Shown here in pieces: positions 55,200 through 64,000 of a stretch of DNA of 64,000 bases. Numbering within the stretch: the stretch's first letter is position 1; every line of letters begins with the position of its first letter. The notes beneath the pieces were generated by a model. That model was not told the origin of the DNA. It searched no databases and saw only the letters and a list, made by a program, of their open reading frames with translations. The position numbers and the translations under genes are program-made. The stretch comes from Cryptolaemus montrouzieri. Lineage: Eukaryota > Arthropoda > Insecta > Coleoptera > Coccinellidae. Location: positions 2,230,001 through 2,294,000 of the forward strand of contig JABFTP020000021.1 of assembly GCA_013387265.2 (NCBI GenBank), written 5' to 3'.

Positions 55200-56580
55200 T
55201 ATCATACAGTCTCCCACCTGCTGTATATGGATGACATCAAATTACATGCTTCGAACAAGAAGCAATTGGATGATTTGCTGAAAACTGTCAGTAAGTTCTC
55301 GGCAGATGTTCATATGAAATTCGGGATTGAAAAATGTAAGACCCTGAATATTCAAACAGGGAAAGTCATAGATGGTGAAACACAACTTCCAAACGGGGAT
55401 ATTATACAGTGCATGAGAGATGGCGAAACATACAAATATCTGGGATACCAACAAGCCAGATTGCTAGACCAAAAACAATCAAAGGAGAAGATTCGTTCAG
55501 AATACAGTCAGCGTCTGAAGACTGTGCTGAAATCAATGTTGAACTCGGGGAATCTAGTCAAGGCAATTAACACATACGCCATTCCAGTGTTGCTTTACTC
55601 ATTTAGAATAATCAGATGGACTAAGACAGAACTGGATGATATTCGAGGACAGACCCGAACAATGCTAACAAAGTACAACAATCATCATCCAAAATCATCT
55701 GTGATACGAACAACTTTGAAGCGGAAAGAAGGAGGACGCGGATTAATAGATGTTCTCAATTTACACACCGAACGGATAAAAAATCTCAGAGAATTCTTCT
55801 CAGCAAAAGCTCTCACTTCTGATCTCCATAGAGTGTAATCATTGGCTTATAAGGGATATACACCTCTAAATATTGCTACCAGAGATGACCTGCTGAATCT
55901 ACCGTTCCTATCAGATACTGAAAAACAAGAGCAATGGTCAAGAAAGGAATTGCATGGTCGACATCACCATGAGATTAATCAACCACACATCGACAAAGAA
56001 GCCTCCAACAAATGGTTGACGAAAGGAGAATTATTCGCGGAAACAAGGGGATTCCTTATGGCCATCCATTACATTACAAACAGATAAGTGCAGAAAATGC
56101 CATATAAGATCGGAGACTATACAGCATATTACGTCCGGCTGCGAACAACTGGCCAATACGGACTATCTTCACAGGCATAATCAAGTGTGCAACATTATCC
56201 ATCAGAAACTTGCACACAAGTACGGACTTCTGAATACCTTCCAGCCATATTACAAGTATCAATCGGCGCCCGTATTGGAAAATGACTCTATCAGATTATA
56301 CTACGATAGGCCTGTTATCACTGACAGAATGGTGACGAATAATAGGCCGGACATAGTGGTGTATGATAAGAGAGCCAGAACAGCAATGCTGGTGGATGTC
56401 GCCATACCGAATAATAACAACGTGCTAAATAAGTTTCAGACCTTGCTATTGAGATCAAGCAGATCGTATCCTCCACTGGATTAATACCCAAAAGTTTGCA
56501 TGATAGCCTTAAGAAATTAGAATTGCATAAGAATACCTACATAGAAATTCAAAAAGCTGTAATTCTTAATACATGTAGGG
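55200..56580 (+). pseudogene. R4/Dong ORF: RT end, zinc knuckle, nuclease
   Basis: HLLYMDDIKLHASNKKQLDD is RT motif C with the YMDD-type pair (55205-55275). MKFGIEKCKTLNIQTGKV and YKYLGYQQARLLDQKQSKEK follow, then the thumb region AINTYAIPVLLYSFRIIRWT and RTTLKRKEGGRGLIDVLNLH (to 55838, stop). The second segment keeps ELHGRHHHEINQPHIDKEAS. A deletion near 56075 fuses HYIT to the zinc-knuckle region. The nuclease PDIVVYDKRARTAMLVDVAI is at 56347-56410, but the K/Y helix after NKFQ is deleted, so the endonuclease is incomplete. Confidence 0.85.
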
Positions 56581-56690
56581 TAGTTAGGAAATTTATGTAA
56601 AGTATATTGTAATCGAGCCTATTCCCTTTGATTGCTGAATCTGGGAAAGGTAAATCATATTCAGCTAACAGCTGAGATAGTGCATGAGTG
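55200..56690 (+). mobile_element. R4/Dong-like LINE, second copy, 5'-truncated
   Basis: Starts within the reverse transcriptase right after (AATAAT)n DNA and ends GCACGATAATAAATAATG, again running into TAA repeats. Longer than the 51.6-kb copy because it includes the RT catalytic motif. Confidence 0.85.
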
Positions 56691-57185
56691 CACGATAATA
56701 AATAATGATAATAATTTCTTTATTGGGTACACAATAAAGAATTACAACTCACAAAGGTGAAACCTGCAGTGAGTAAACTATCAATTAATCATTACATATT
56801 ATTTCAAACCTAGAATAAGTGATAACAGATCCATGGAGCTTCCAGATCATTCCAAAAACTTAATTAACCAGTTAATGTGAATTGAAGAAAATTTCTTCAA
56901 AAATTATTGTTCGCAGTAACTAGAACAGAACGACAACGAGTAGTAGATAATATTCATTCAAAATATAGACAGTATTAAATAAAGTGTAATATTTTATTTC
57001 GATATGAAAAGATCAAAACTGTTAAAAATTTCTTATTTGTTTTTTCTGAAATATAGATTTCCGAGTTTGACGGAGGGTTGAGAATAAAAATATTTCAATT
57101 TTGATGTATGTGCTCTTTTGTTTTTCGAATTTTTAAAATTTAAAGGGTTTCAACCCAATGATTCTGTGAAACAAATCCAACCTAA
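56691..57185. other. no recognised gene
   Basis: AT-rich; may include the 3' end of the minus-strand CR1-like LINE. Confidence 0.3.
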
Positions 57186-57189
57186 ATAA

Positions 57190-58500
57190 TAAGCATTTAG
57201 CAACTTCCTTACACTTTCTCTGTCTCATGAGCTCTCCCGAGTTTTCTTTTAAATATTTTCAAATTCTGTGTACTTTTCAATTCCAAAGAAAGAGTGTTGA
57301 AAATTCTGGAGGCAAGATAATAAAAACTTTTTTGAGCAACTGTTGTTTGAACTTTTGGAATCCGACAACTGACAATACCTTGTATTCGCACCTTAATCTA
57401 GAAGAGACTGACATGGTGTATTATTCTTCAAATGCATTAAGATGGAGAAGCAGTATAATTGATGTATATCCCATACAGTAGTCAGATTATAAATTAGCAG
57501 AGTAGGAAATTGAATATCTTTCTTGAACATAATTCCTCCCTAGGCTATCAACCCGTAACAAAGTTGCGATTCCACAAGTACATGATACACGATTCTTAAA
57601 TGATCTATTTCCAGTATCTTTGATAAGTGCTTTAACCTAGACACCAGTCCTCGCAGTTTAAAAATCAACCCGTTCATGTGGCTTTCCCACTTCAAGTGCG
57701 AATCTAACACTATGCCGAGATATTTACATTCAGTACTAGGTATCTTAAAGGTGGAACCATATTCTCGTATTCGCAGAGGCATTTCCACAGGGAGCGATCT
57801 CTTGTCAATTGAGATAGGAATATATTTTGTTTTCTCGAAGTTAACAGCGAGCAAATGCTCATCCATCCACGATTTAATAATAAAAAGTCCGATTCTGCCA
57901 GTCGCCTCATTTCCGTCCAGCTCCTACCCGAATAAACAATGATACCCCTGATAGTCAAGGAAAAGAAACCATTAATATACAAACAAAACAATATCGGCCC
58001 CAAAACAGTTCCCTGTGGTACTCCACATTTTAACGGCAGTTCATCACTAAATGTATTCTCTATTTTTACTTATTGTTTTTGATTCGACAGATAACTCCGT
58101 ATCAATCCCACTCCGATCTCACCAATACCCAACTCGTTTAACAAATCCAACAGAATGCCATGCTCAACTGTATCGAACGCCTTTGCCAAATCAACCAGGG
58201 TACATAAGGCTACCTCCCCAGTACCAAAAGCTTTATAAATTTTCTCAGTCAGTGCTGCAATGGCATCCTGTGTGGAACTGTTCTCCCTAAAACCAAACTG
58301 AAATCTAGAAAGAATACTGTTTAGTGTCATATATATGGTTAAGCGGTTTTTCAATTTTTTTTTCTATAATTTTAGATAGGACAGGAAGCAAAGGGATGGA
58401 CCTATAGTTCGCACATAATTTCCTACTACCTCCCTTATGTAGAGGGACAACAACCGTAGTCTTCAGGACGTCGGAGAACACCCCATATATCTAATATAAA
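57190..58500 (-). mobile_element. CR1-like LINE, minus strand, catalytic box deleted
   Basis: Order on the minus strand: TTVVVPLHKGGSRKLCANYR (about 58465-58405), FQFGFRENSSTQDAIAAL, ALCTLVDLAKAFDTVEHGIL (motif A, about 58215-58155), LKCGVPQGTVLGPILFCLYI (motif B, about 58030-57975). Where FADD should follow, TIRGIIVYSGRSWTEMRR shows that about seven codons with the catalytic aspartates are gone. The rest, CKYLGIVLDSHLKWESHMNG and LRIVYHVLVESQLCYG, continues to a C-terminal block at 57209-57391 (YYLASRIFNTLSLEL). Related to the 15.4-kb LINE. A PLE composite bounds its 5' side at 58511. Confidence 0.85.
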
Positions 58501-58510
58501 AAGAATATAC

Positions 58511-58522
58511 TATGTTGTTACA
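58511..58522 (+). repeat. 12-bp target-site duplication, left
   Basis: TATGTTGTTACA; exact copy at 60039-60050. Confidence 0.88.
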
Positions 58523-58572
58523 ATAATAAAGAACAAGTACTGTGTTTTAAGGAATTTTACTTAATAATTGCG

Positions 58573-58615
58573 ATTCGTAACGCGTTTCACTACACCGTAG
58601 CTTCTTCAGACGAAT
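58573..58615 (-). ncRNA. hammerhead ribozyme (PLE), intact copy G
   Basis: Minus-strand copy identical in core, stems I-III and cleavage triplet to copy A. Confidence 0.75.
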
Positions 58616-58729
58616 GAATATACAGAAAAATATAAATGAGAATATAACTATAAATGTTCTTGAGTAATTAAAAGCTTATTGGGTTGCTTCTTCTTAAGTG
58701 GTTATTTATGACAGGTATATCCAATAAAA

Positions 58730-59044
58730 TTAAGGAATAGATTGCTCCCCGAAGAGATTCAATAGAGGTGAAGGGCTTAAATCGACTTGTTCATTGATGA
58801 GTTTACCTGAGTGTTTGTATTTATTGATTTCTAAAGTTTCCCAAAGATCTACCTTCCAATATTTATTATCTGTATGCAAAATTTCAAACTGTGGGTCGAA
58901 AGAATGATTATTTTCTAAGAGATGATTCGCGTAATTTGAATCTGATTTTTTATTTGAAAAACTGCGTTTATGTTCCGATATTCTAATATTAAAATTTCTA
59001 TGTGTTCTACCAATGTAGAAATTATCACAGTCATTGCAATTCAA
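58730..59044 (-). pseudogene. PLE GIY-YIG endonuclease ORF
   Basis: Open frame of 104 codons with MNCNDCDNFYIGRTHRNFNI, RISEHKRSFSNKKSDSNYAN and terminal LFGEQSIP. The preceding RT-linker coding (59041-59244) is in another frame, as in the other copies. Confidence 0.8.
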
Positions 59045-59904
59045 TCGATAAACACCTGATTTATTATTTTTACCTGGTTTGGTTTTATTATTTTTATATA
59101 TTTGCCTAAATTATTATTAGTTTGGAAAGCTATGTTGAAATTATTGCTACTTAAGGATGATTTTAGTTTCTCACTTGTAATGCCAACGTAGATTAAGGTG
59201 TTGAATTTTTGTTTCAATTTATCGACAGGGTAAACTTCATTCAATGCGTTTCTACTTTGTTTTTATTTAAAATATTATTTATTAGTTTGGGATTGTAATC
59301 ATTATTTTTGGCTATTTGTCTAATCAAATTTAGTTGTTTGTTGAAATTTTCTGGTGATAACGGGATGTTAATCAATCTATGAATAAAACTATTGAATGCT
59401 GACATTTTATGTTGATATGGATGACACGACGAGTTATGTATTATAATATCTGTATGTGACGGCTTATGGTAAATTGCGAAAACATGTTTTCCATTTTCAT
59501 TCGAAATTGCTATGTCTAAGAAATTTATCGAATTATTGCTTTCTATGCATAAACGCAGTTTTTCAAATAAAAAATCAGATTCAAATTACGCGAATCATCT
59601 CTTAGAAAATAATCATCCTTTCGACCCACAGTTTGAAATTTTGCATACAGATAATAAATATTGGAAGATAGATCTTTGGGAAACTTTAGAAATCAATAAA
59701 TACAAACACTCAGGTAGACTCTTCAATGAACGAGTCGATTTAAGCCCTTCACCTCTATTGAATCTTTTCGGGGAGCAATCTATTCCTTAATTTTATTGGA
59801 TATACCTGTCATAAATAACCACTTAAGAAGAAGCAACCCAATAAGCTTTTAATTACTCAAGAACATTTATAGTTATATTCTCATTTATATTTTTCTATAT
59901 ATTC

Positions 59905-59947
59905 ATTCGTCTGAAGAAGCTACCGTGTAGTGAAACGCGTTACGAAT
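59905..59947 (+). ncRNA. hammerhead ribozyme (PLE), intact copy H
   Basis: As the other copies, but the stem II loop reads CGU rather than GGU, a change outside the core and stems. Confidence 0.75.
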
Positions 59948-60038
59948 CACAATTATTAAGTAAAGTTCCTTAAAACACAGTACTTGTTTTTTATTATTGA
60001 TAATGGAATTTTACCAAGTAAAGCCTCCCAAATTCAAA

Positions 60039-60050
60039 TATGTTGTTACA
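60039..60050 (+). repeat. 12-bp target-site duplication, right
   Basis: TATGTTGTTACA, identical to 58511-58522. Confidence 0.88.
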
Positions 60051-61235
60051 TATTTTTATAAAAGGACTGAGCAGTAATTAAAAGAAATGTAAATGAAATT
60101 ATATCTTATTACACTGGGTACATAGAACAACTGTATTAGAATGTTTTTTTCATACAAATTTCTTACAATCTTCACAGATCAAAGATGTTTTATTGTCAGT
60201 TTTAGCACATAGTTGGCAGCGACTTCTTTTGGGAGCCGTCTTAGCTGTACGAGTGTTGTTTTCCTCTTGTTGGGTGGAAGTTGATGGAATCTGTACATTG
60301 TCACTAGATTGACGGAGCTTATTCGCAATTTCTATTGAAAAAGGTGCTGTCGGTAATGACCCCCTTTTTTTATATACGGTGTAACTAATTGCATACCTAA
60401 ATTGTCCAAATAGTGTGGCCGTTTTACTATTCAGCATTGCAGGCTGATATTTCTACAATGTTATTAAATACCACTTGAGGGCAACGTTTTGTTTTTCTTT
60501 TGCAACTGTAACAGGAGACAGCTTTATCCAGTATATCTACGCCACCCTTACATTTGTTGTAGTCTAATATTATCACAGGCTTTTTGTCTGTGCGATTACT
60601 CACTTCTGAGTTGTGAAGAAAGTGCTGAGAAGATTCACTGACTTATTTTTTTTGGGTATGTAAGAAACAAGTGTAGTATCTTTGGTAAAAGCAAAACATG
60701 ATGAATATAACGGTCTTCCCTTTGTTGTTACTTCTGGTGGCAATTCTGGTTTATTCTTACGTATAGTCCCTATTACAGTGATCTGTTTTTCTAATAGTTT
60801 CTGTCCAAGTTGATGTGATGGCCCTCTCAGGCCTCGAATCAAATCACGCATGCCTTGGTTTTTTCAGGCACACCTCCTATTTCTTTTCCCGTGTAGGGTT
60901 GGATATTCCAAACGTAACTTGTGGCAGAATCACATAGAACCAAAATTTGATGCCATATTTAGCTGGTTTCGATGGCATGTACTGTCGAAACGGACATCTT
61001 CCTCTGATTGGTAGAAGCTGCTCGTCTACTGTAAAGTTTTCAGGAGGATTTTAAAATTTTGGCAACCCACTGATTTCACAGATCTCGAATTGGAGTAAAT
61101 TTATCCAGCAGTCGCCGTTCGAATCGAGTTTCTCTATTGTCAAACCTAATCAACCTCGACAATTTTTTGAATGTTTTTAGTGGCATGACTGCCCCAAAAT
61201 AGGTCTGCCTTTCTCACTACCCCATAAGCTATCGG

Positions 61236-61245
61236 TACTTTCATT
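61236..61245 (+). repeat. 10-bp TSD of RTE fragment, left
   Basis: TACTTTCATT; exact copy at 61623-61632. Confidence 0.85.
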
Positions 61246-61622
61246 CTTCTTCTTCTTAGTGCCTTATCCGGTACGGACGTTGGCGATTAACATAGCTATT
61301 CGTATCTTGTTAGCTGCACTTTTGAAGAGCTGTATGGTAGTGAGGCCGTACCACTGACGCAATTTATGCAACCAGGAATGTCTTCGTCTACCAGGGCCTC
61401 TCTTGCTGTCCGTTTTACCCTGCATGATAAGCTGCTGGAGGAGGCGATATTTTTCGTTACGCATTATGTATCCAAGGTCCTCCATTTTACGTTTTTTCAC
61501 GGTAAATAAGATTTCTCTCTGTTTATCAAGCCTACGGAGGACCTCCTCGTTGGTAATGTGGTCCGCCCATGATATGCGTATAATGCGGCGGTAGACCCAC
61601 AGCTCAAATGCCTCCAGTTTTT
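61246..61622 (-). mobile_element. RTE LINE 3' fragment inserted in piggyBac 2
   Basis: Minus strand: KLEAFELWVYRRIIRISWAD, HITNEEVLRRLDKQREILFT, GYIMRNEKYRLLQQLIMQGK and a C-terminus ending with a stop, then a GAAGAAGAAGAA tail at about 61246-61257. A 10-bp TSD flanks it. The piggyBac and LINE frames join, giving one continuous ORF 61752-61264. Confidence 0.9.
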
Positions 61623-61632
61623 TACTTTCATT
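61623..61632 (+). repeat. 10-bp TSD of RTE fragment, right
   Basis: TACTTTCATT, identical to 61236-61245. Confidence 0.85.
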
Positions 61633-62055
61633 ATTTGAACGAAATACACCACATAGTAATAGACGCCCAATGTATGCGAACAGATCAATACTGTAAATGT
61701 CATTCGAATCATCAGCGGAAACACGCTTACCTTCCAAATTTATATATTTCAATGGTGTGTATCAAAGGTGGAAGGAAAAATAATTCAAAACTGGATTTTT
61801 CTTCTAATGTAATCCTTGAGCAAGAGTATCGTGTCAAACCTGGTATCGAGTTCATTATGTTTTGTCTGAAAGCTCTTCCATAAGACTGTGTGAGGGGTTT
61901 CTGGAATATTTTACTTGTCCATTTTTTTACGTCACAAACACTAATTCACTGTCACTGTCCGAGCTATCAGATGATTCAGCTTCTTCGATATAATCTTCTG
62001 CTTCAGAACAAGATTCATTACTATCCGACATTTCATCTATTTTATTGTATTGCAT

Positions 62056-62714
62056 ACATTTTTTATAAGCAAATAACGTTTTCACCACTGTAAACTAGGG
62101 TACGTGTTGTTCAATTGATGTTATAATATAACACTAAGACTTGTGTGGGTAGAACAAAGAACGATGCGCTGTGCGTTTGTTATTAGTTGCGGTCAATTCT
62201 GACCCGAAAATCGATGTACTTTAGAACACACCCTGTATATTCCCTAGAATTAACGTATGATTCATTTCTATTGTACTTGAAACTTCCAAGAGAAATATAA
62301 ACCTGAAAAAAATTTACAAGATTATCTTCAGCTTAATTGAATCTATTTATCACTTCATTCGGTATGATAATTAACCTTTAAAGAAAAAATCAACCTTCTC
62401 CCACCCTTGGACTTAAACCAATCCCCTTTCTTTATGTAACGCGTTCTTGTTTCTTTGTCGATCCACGAAGGTTATCTCCTCATCGTGCATGAAGTACACA
62501 CATTACGTAAATATTTGAATAATAAACGATGGACTGTTTGCACATTCGTTTTCTAGTGTTTGAAATTCCTAACCTTGAAAGGAAATTGAACGGGTAACAA
62601 TCGATCTGATGGCACGTTTGCTTGACGAGCGCAGAATTTACCGCAATCATCCGGATTTCGCGGCAATAAAATTGTCGGCCTTCTCAGAACGTTGCTCGAA
62701 CAACAATAAATATG
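62056..62714. other. piggyBac 5' end and unassigned flank
   Basis: Up to about 62230 this is probably the piggyBac 2 terminus; a CACACCCTGTATA motif follows. The remainder (62240-62714) shows nothing recognisable. Confidence 0.35.
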
Positions 62715-63520
62715 AACGGGAGAATTTTATACATTATGAGGATTGCGAATTATAATACGATAAAATATAACGTTTATTCAACGTTATAGCAATTTCGAGC
62801 TTTCGCTCATCATCAAACAAGTATAAGTTTAAAACTAAAAAAAATAGCAATTTTCTATACCGAGCTTAACTAAAACTTGGGCCACCCCTGTAACTTTTTT
62901 TCTATTCGGAATATTTTGGTGAAATTTGGGAATCGGATAAAAGTATATGGAGAAAAGAATGACCGATTGGAGACATTTTTTTTATTGTCTTGAATGTTAT
63001 TTGAAATAAGTTCCGAAAATATTTTCATTGCTGTGGCTCTTCCGGTTATACCGGAAGTTAACACCATCATTGTTATTTCAAATGGCATAATGTAAGCTTC
63101 TTTTTTTTTTATTGTAGAAAATTAAATTCTGAACAACTTTTTCTCATATCATTGCCACCTGAAATCAACCGAAAGGAAGCTATGAGTTTTTCAATCGGAA
63201 TTTTTGATTGTCTCTTAGAAGGAATCAAAAAAATAGAAAAGATCATTCAATATTGATTAGTTCTAGCTCGTTATGAGTAAAGAAGCTAATTCAGCAGAAT
63301 TCAATGCATTTAGAGGCTTCACGGTATACAGGATGTTTCCGAAGCATGTGGCAAATTGTAGGTACAAAAGTCCGTGTTTTCAAATTAGAAGAACCTAACC
63401 TAACCTAACCTAAAATGCATCGTTTCCGAGCCATTGGCGATTTTATCTCAAAAATTACGATATTTCGCTCGAGAACCCTGAAATTCGCAGATTATATGAC
63501 TGTAAATCTTTCAACTAATG
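62715..63520 (+). repeat. 0.65-kb dispersed repeat, copy 3 (longest)
   Basis: Matches 28990-29590 (for example CTTTCGCTCATCATCAAACA, CCGGTTATACCGGAAGTT) but contains about 90 extra bp at 62863-62950. It extends through the telomere-like repeats into the part seen at 31060-31260 (ATGCATCGTTTCCGAG, CTGAAATTCGCAGAT). Non-coding. Confidence 0.7.
63392..63413 (+). repeat. interstitial telomere-like repeat (AACCT)4
   Basis: Four perfect units of the insect telomere motif (TTAGG on the other strand) inside the dispersed repeat. Too short and internal to mark a chromosome end. Confidence 0.85.
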
Positions 63521-63682
63521 GTTTTCGATTTCTCAATACGAGACCCACCTCAAAATCTTCATTAAAGTTATTCTGGTCAGAAAAAGTACGAAATCAATTA
63601 CTATTGAATCTGACTTCTCGTTTTTCTTCTTTTCTTGTAGGTATTCTCGATTACATCAGTTACTTGTCAGGTAAGTCATCTT

Positions 63683-64000
63683 CGAATTACCAGAAATACC
63701 TCCCTGAATGAAGCATGTCGATTTTTTTGTCGCCTTTCAGTTTCGCTTGAAATTATTGCTCTCGTATTTCAATATGATTGGACTTGATTGTTATTGATTT
63801 TCGTTCTAAACGTTTTGAAATACACAAAGTGTTCTGAAACAGAATATTCCAAATATTATTTCACAAGTTAAAACGCTGATATTTTTCATTATAATTGAGG
63901 GAATACATCAATGGCTTTTTTGGTTGGCAATAAATATACCTACATCTAACCATAAACAAAATCGACATGCTTCATTCAGCGAGGTATTTCTGGTAGTTCG
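63683..64000. mobile_element. candidate MITE with 44-bp inverted ends
   Basis: 63683-63727 and 63957-64000 are near-perfect inverted copies, sharing CAGAAATACCTC, TGAATGAAGCATGTCGAT and the outer CGAA. The interior is about 230 bp of AT-rich DNA without an ORF. The window ends at the right arm, so TSDs cannot be checked. Confidence 0.7.

Larger units (their letters stand above)
58523..60038. mobile_element. head-to-head PLE composite
   Basis: Minus arm 58523 to about 59547 and plus arm about 59548-60038. The minus arm carries, 5' to 3', HVFAIYHKPSHTDIIIHN-type coding, MNEVYPVDKLKQKFNTLIYV and an open 104-codon GIY-YIG ORF (58730-59044). The plus arm starts inside the GIY-YIG region (HKRSFSNKKSDSNYANHLLE). 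The left outer end is about 45 bp shorter than the right, which reaches the full PLE terminus (CCTCCCAAATTCAAA). Confidence 0.88.
60148..62055 (-). pseudogene. piggyBac-like transposase 2, split by an RTE fragment
   Basis: N-terminus at 62055: MQYNKIDEMSDSNESCSEAE, an acidic leader. INLEGKRVSADDSNDIYSI then FAYIGRLLLCGVFRSNNESK (DDE_Tnp_1_7 start) reaches 61633. After the LINE it resumes with FRQYMPSKPAKYGIKF (about 61000-60950), GPSHQLGQKLLEKQITVIGT and KPELPPEVTTKGRPLYSSCF (about 60830-60700), TTLVSYIPKKNKSVNLLSTF, and a C-terminal zinc finger CQLCAKTDNKTSLICEDCKK (60150-60437). The segment with the third catalytic D (TKGGVD type) is largely frameshifted near 60540. It is clearly distinct in sequence from piggyBac 1. 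GGTCAATTCTGACCCG near 62193 resembles a subterminal palindrome of the element. Confidence 0.85.

Noticed and set aside
63392..63413. Chromosome end
   Set aside because: Only four units, embedded in a dispersed repeat with unique sequence beyond.
63641..63670. 30-nt micro-exon between TTTTCTTGTAG and GTAAGT
   Set aside because: Splice motifs are good but the segment is tiny, encodes nothing recognisable and sits between repeat sequences; chance is likely without junction reads.

Overview
The window is a stretch of an insect nuclear genome, not a bacterial or viral sequence. It is AT-rich, has no long uninterrupted genes, and is packed with eukaryotic transposable element (TE) remnants of classes typical of insects: mariner, Tc1, pogo/Tigger, piggyBac, RTE-, CR1-, R1- and R4/Dong-like LINEs, and Penelope-like elements (PLEs). 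It also has AACCT (TTAGG-type) telomere-like units and one clearly spliced host exon. A beetle is plausible from the TE mix, but I cannot prove the order.

The host content I can support is small. A GC-rich 181-nt exon at 52828-53008 (+), with textbook acceptor and donor sites, encodes the N-terminal segment of the cofilin phosphatase Slingshot. A possible 5' untranslated first exon or promoter lies at about 40250-40637 (+). Much of the window is therefore probably TE-filled intron and intergenic DNA around slingshot.

Layout. 0-15 kb: mariner, Tigger, Tc1 and IS630-like fossils, a hairpin and (TA)n tract, and a complete-ended 1.4-kb Tc1-like element (12947-14342). 15-18 kb: a PLE endonuclease fragment, then a CR1-like LINE with an intact 341-aa reverse transcriptase ORF. 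18.8-21.4 kb: a head-to-head PLE composite flanked by a 12-bp target-site duplication (TSD). 24-32 kb: a second PLE lineage, an R1-like RNase H remnant, and a 0.65-kb repeat family in an inverted pair. 32.8-37.7 kb: a nest of TEs (DUF4817 transposon > piggyBac > RTE LINE and a mini-PLE). 38-50 kb: mariner, LINE, a second DUF4817 element and a 2-kb RTE LINE. 51-60 kb: two R4/Dong-like LINEs next to TAA repeats, the slingshot exon, two more PLE composites and a CR1-like LINE. 60-62 kb: a second piggyBac split by an RTE fragment. 62.7-64 kb: the third copy of the 0.65-kb repeat, telomere-like repeats and a candidate MITE.

The standout system is the PLE family. Three composites and one mini-insertion have the same head-to-head plan: two 5'-truncated copies joined at their 5' sides, with 3' ends facing outwards and a TSD outside. 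Every outer arm carries a motif that folds as a hammerhead self-cleaving ribozyme (eight copies, six intact). Its stem III is the loopless palindrome ACGCGU, which suggests action as a dimer. All coding copies share the same A-run frameshifts, so they were probably mobilised in trans.
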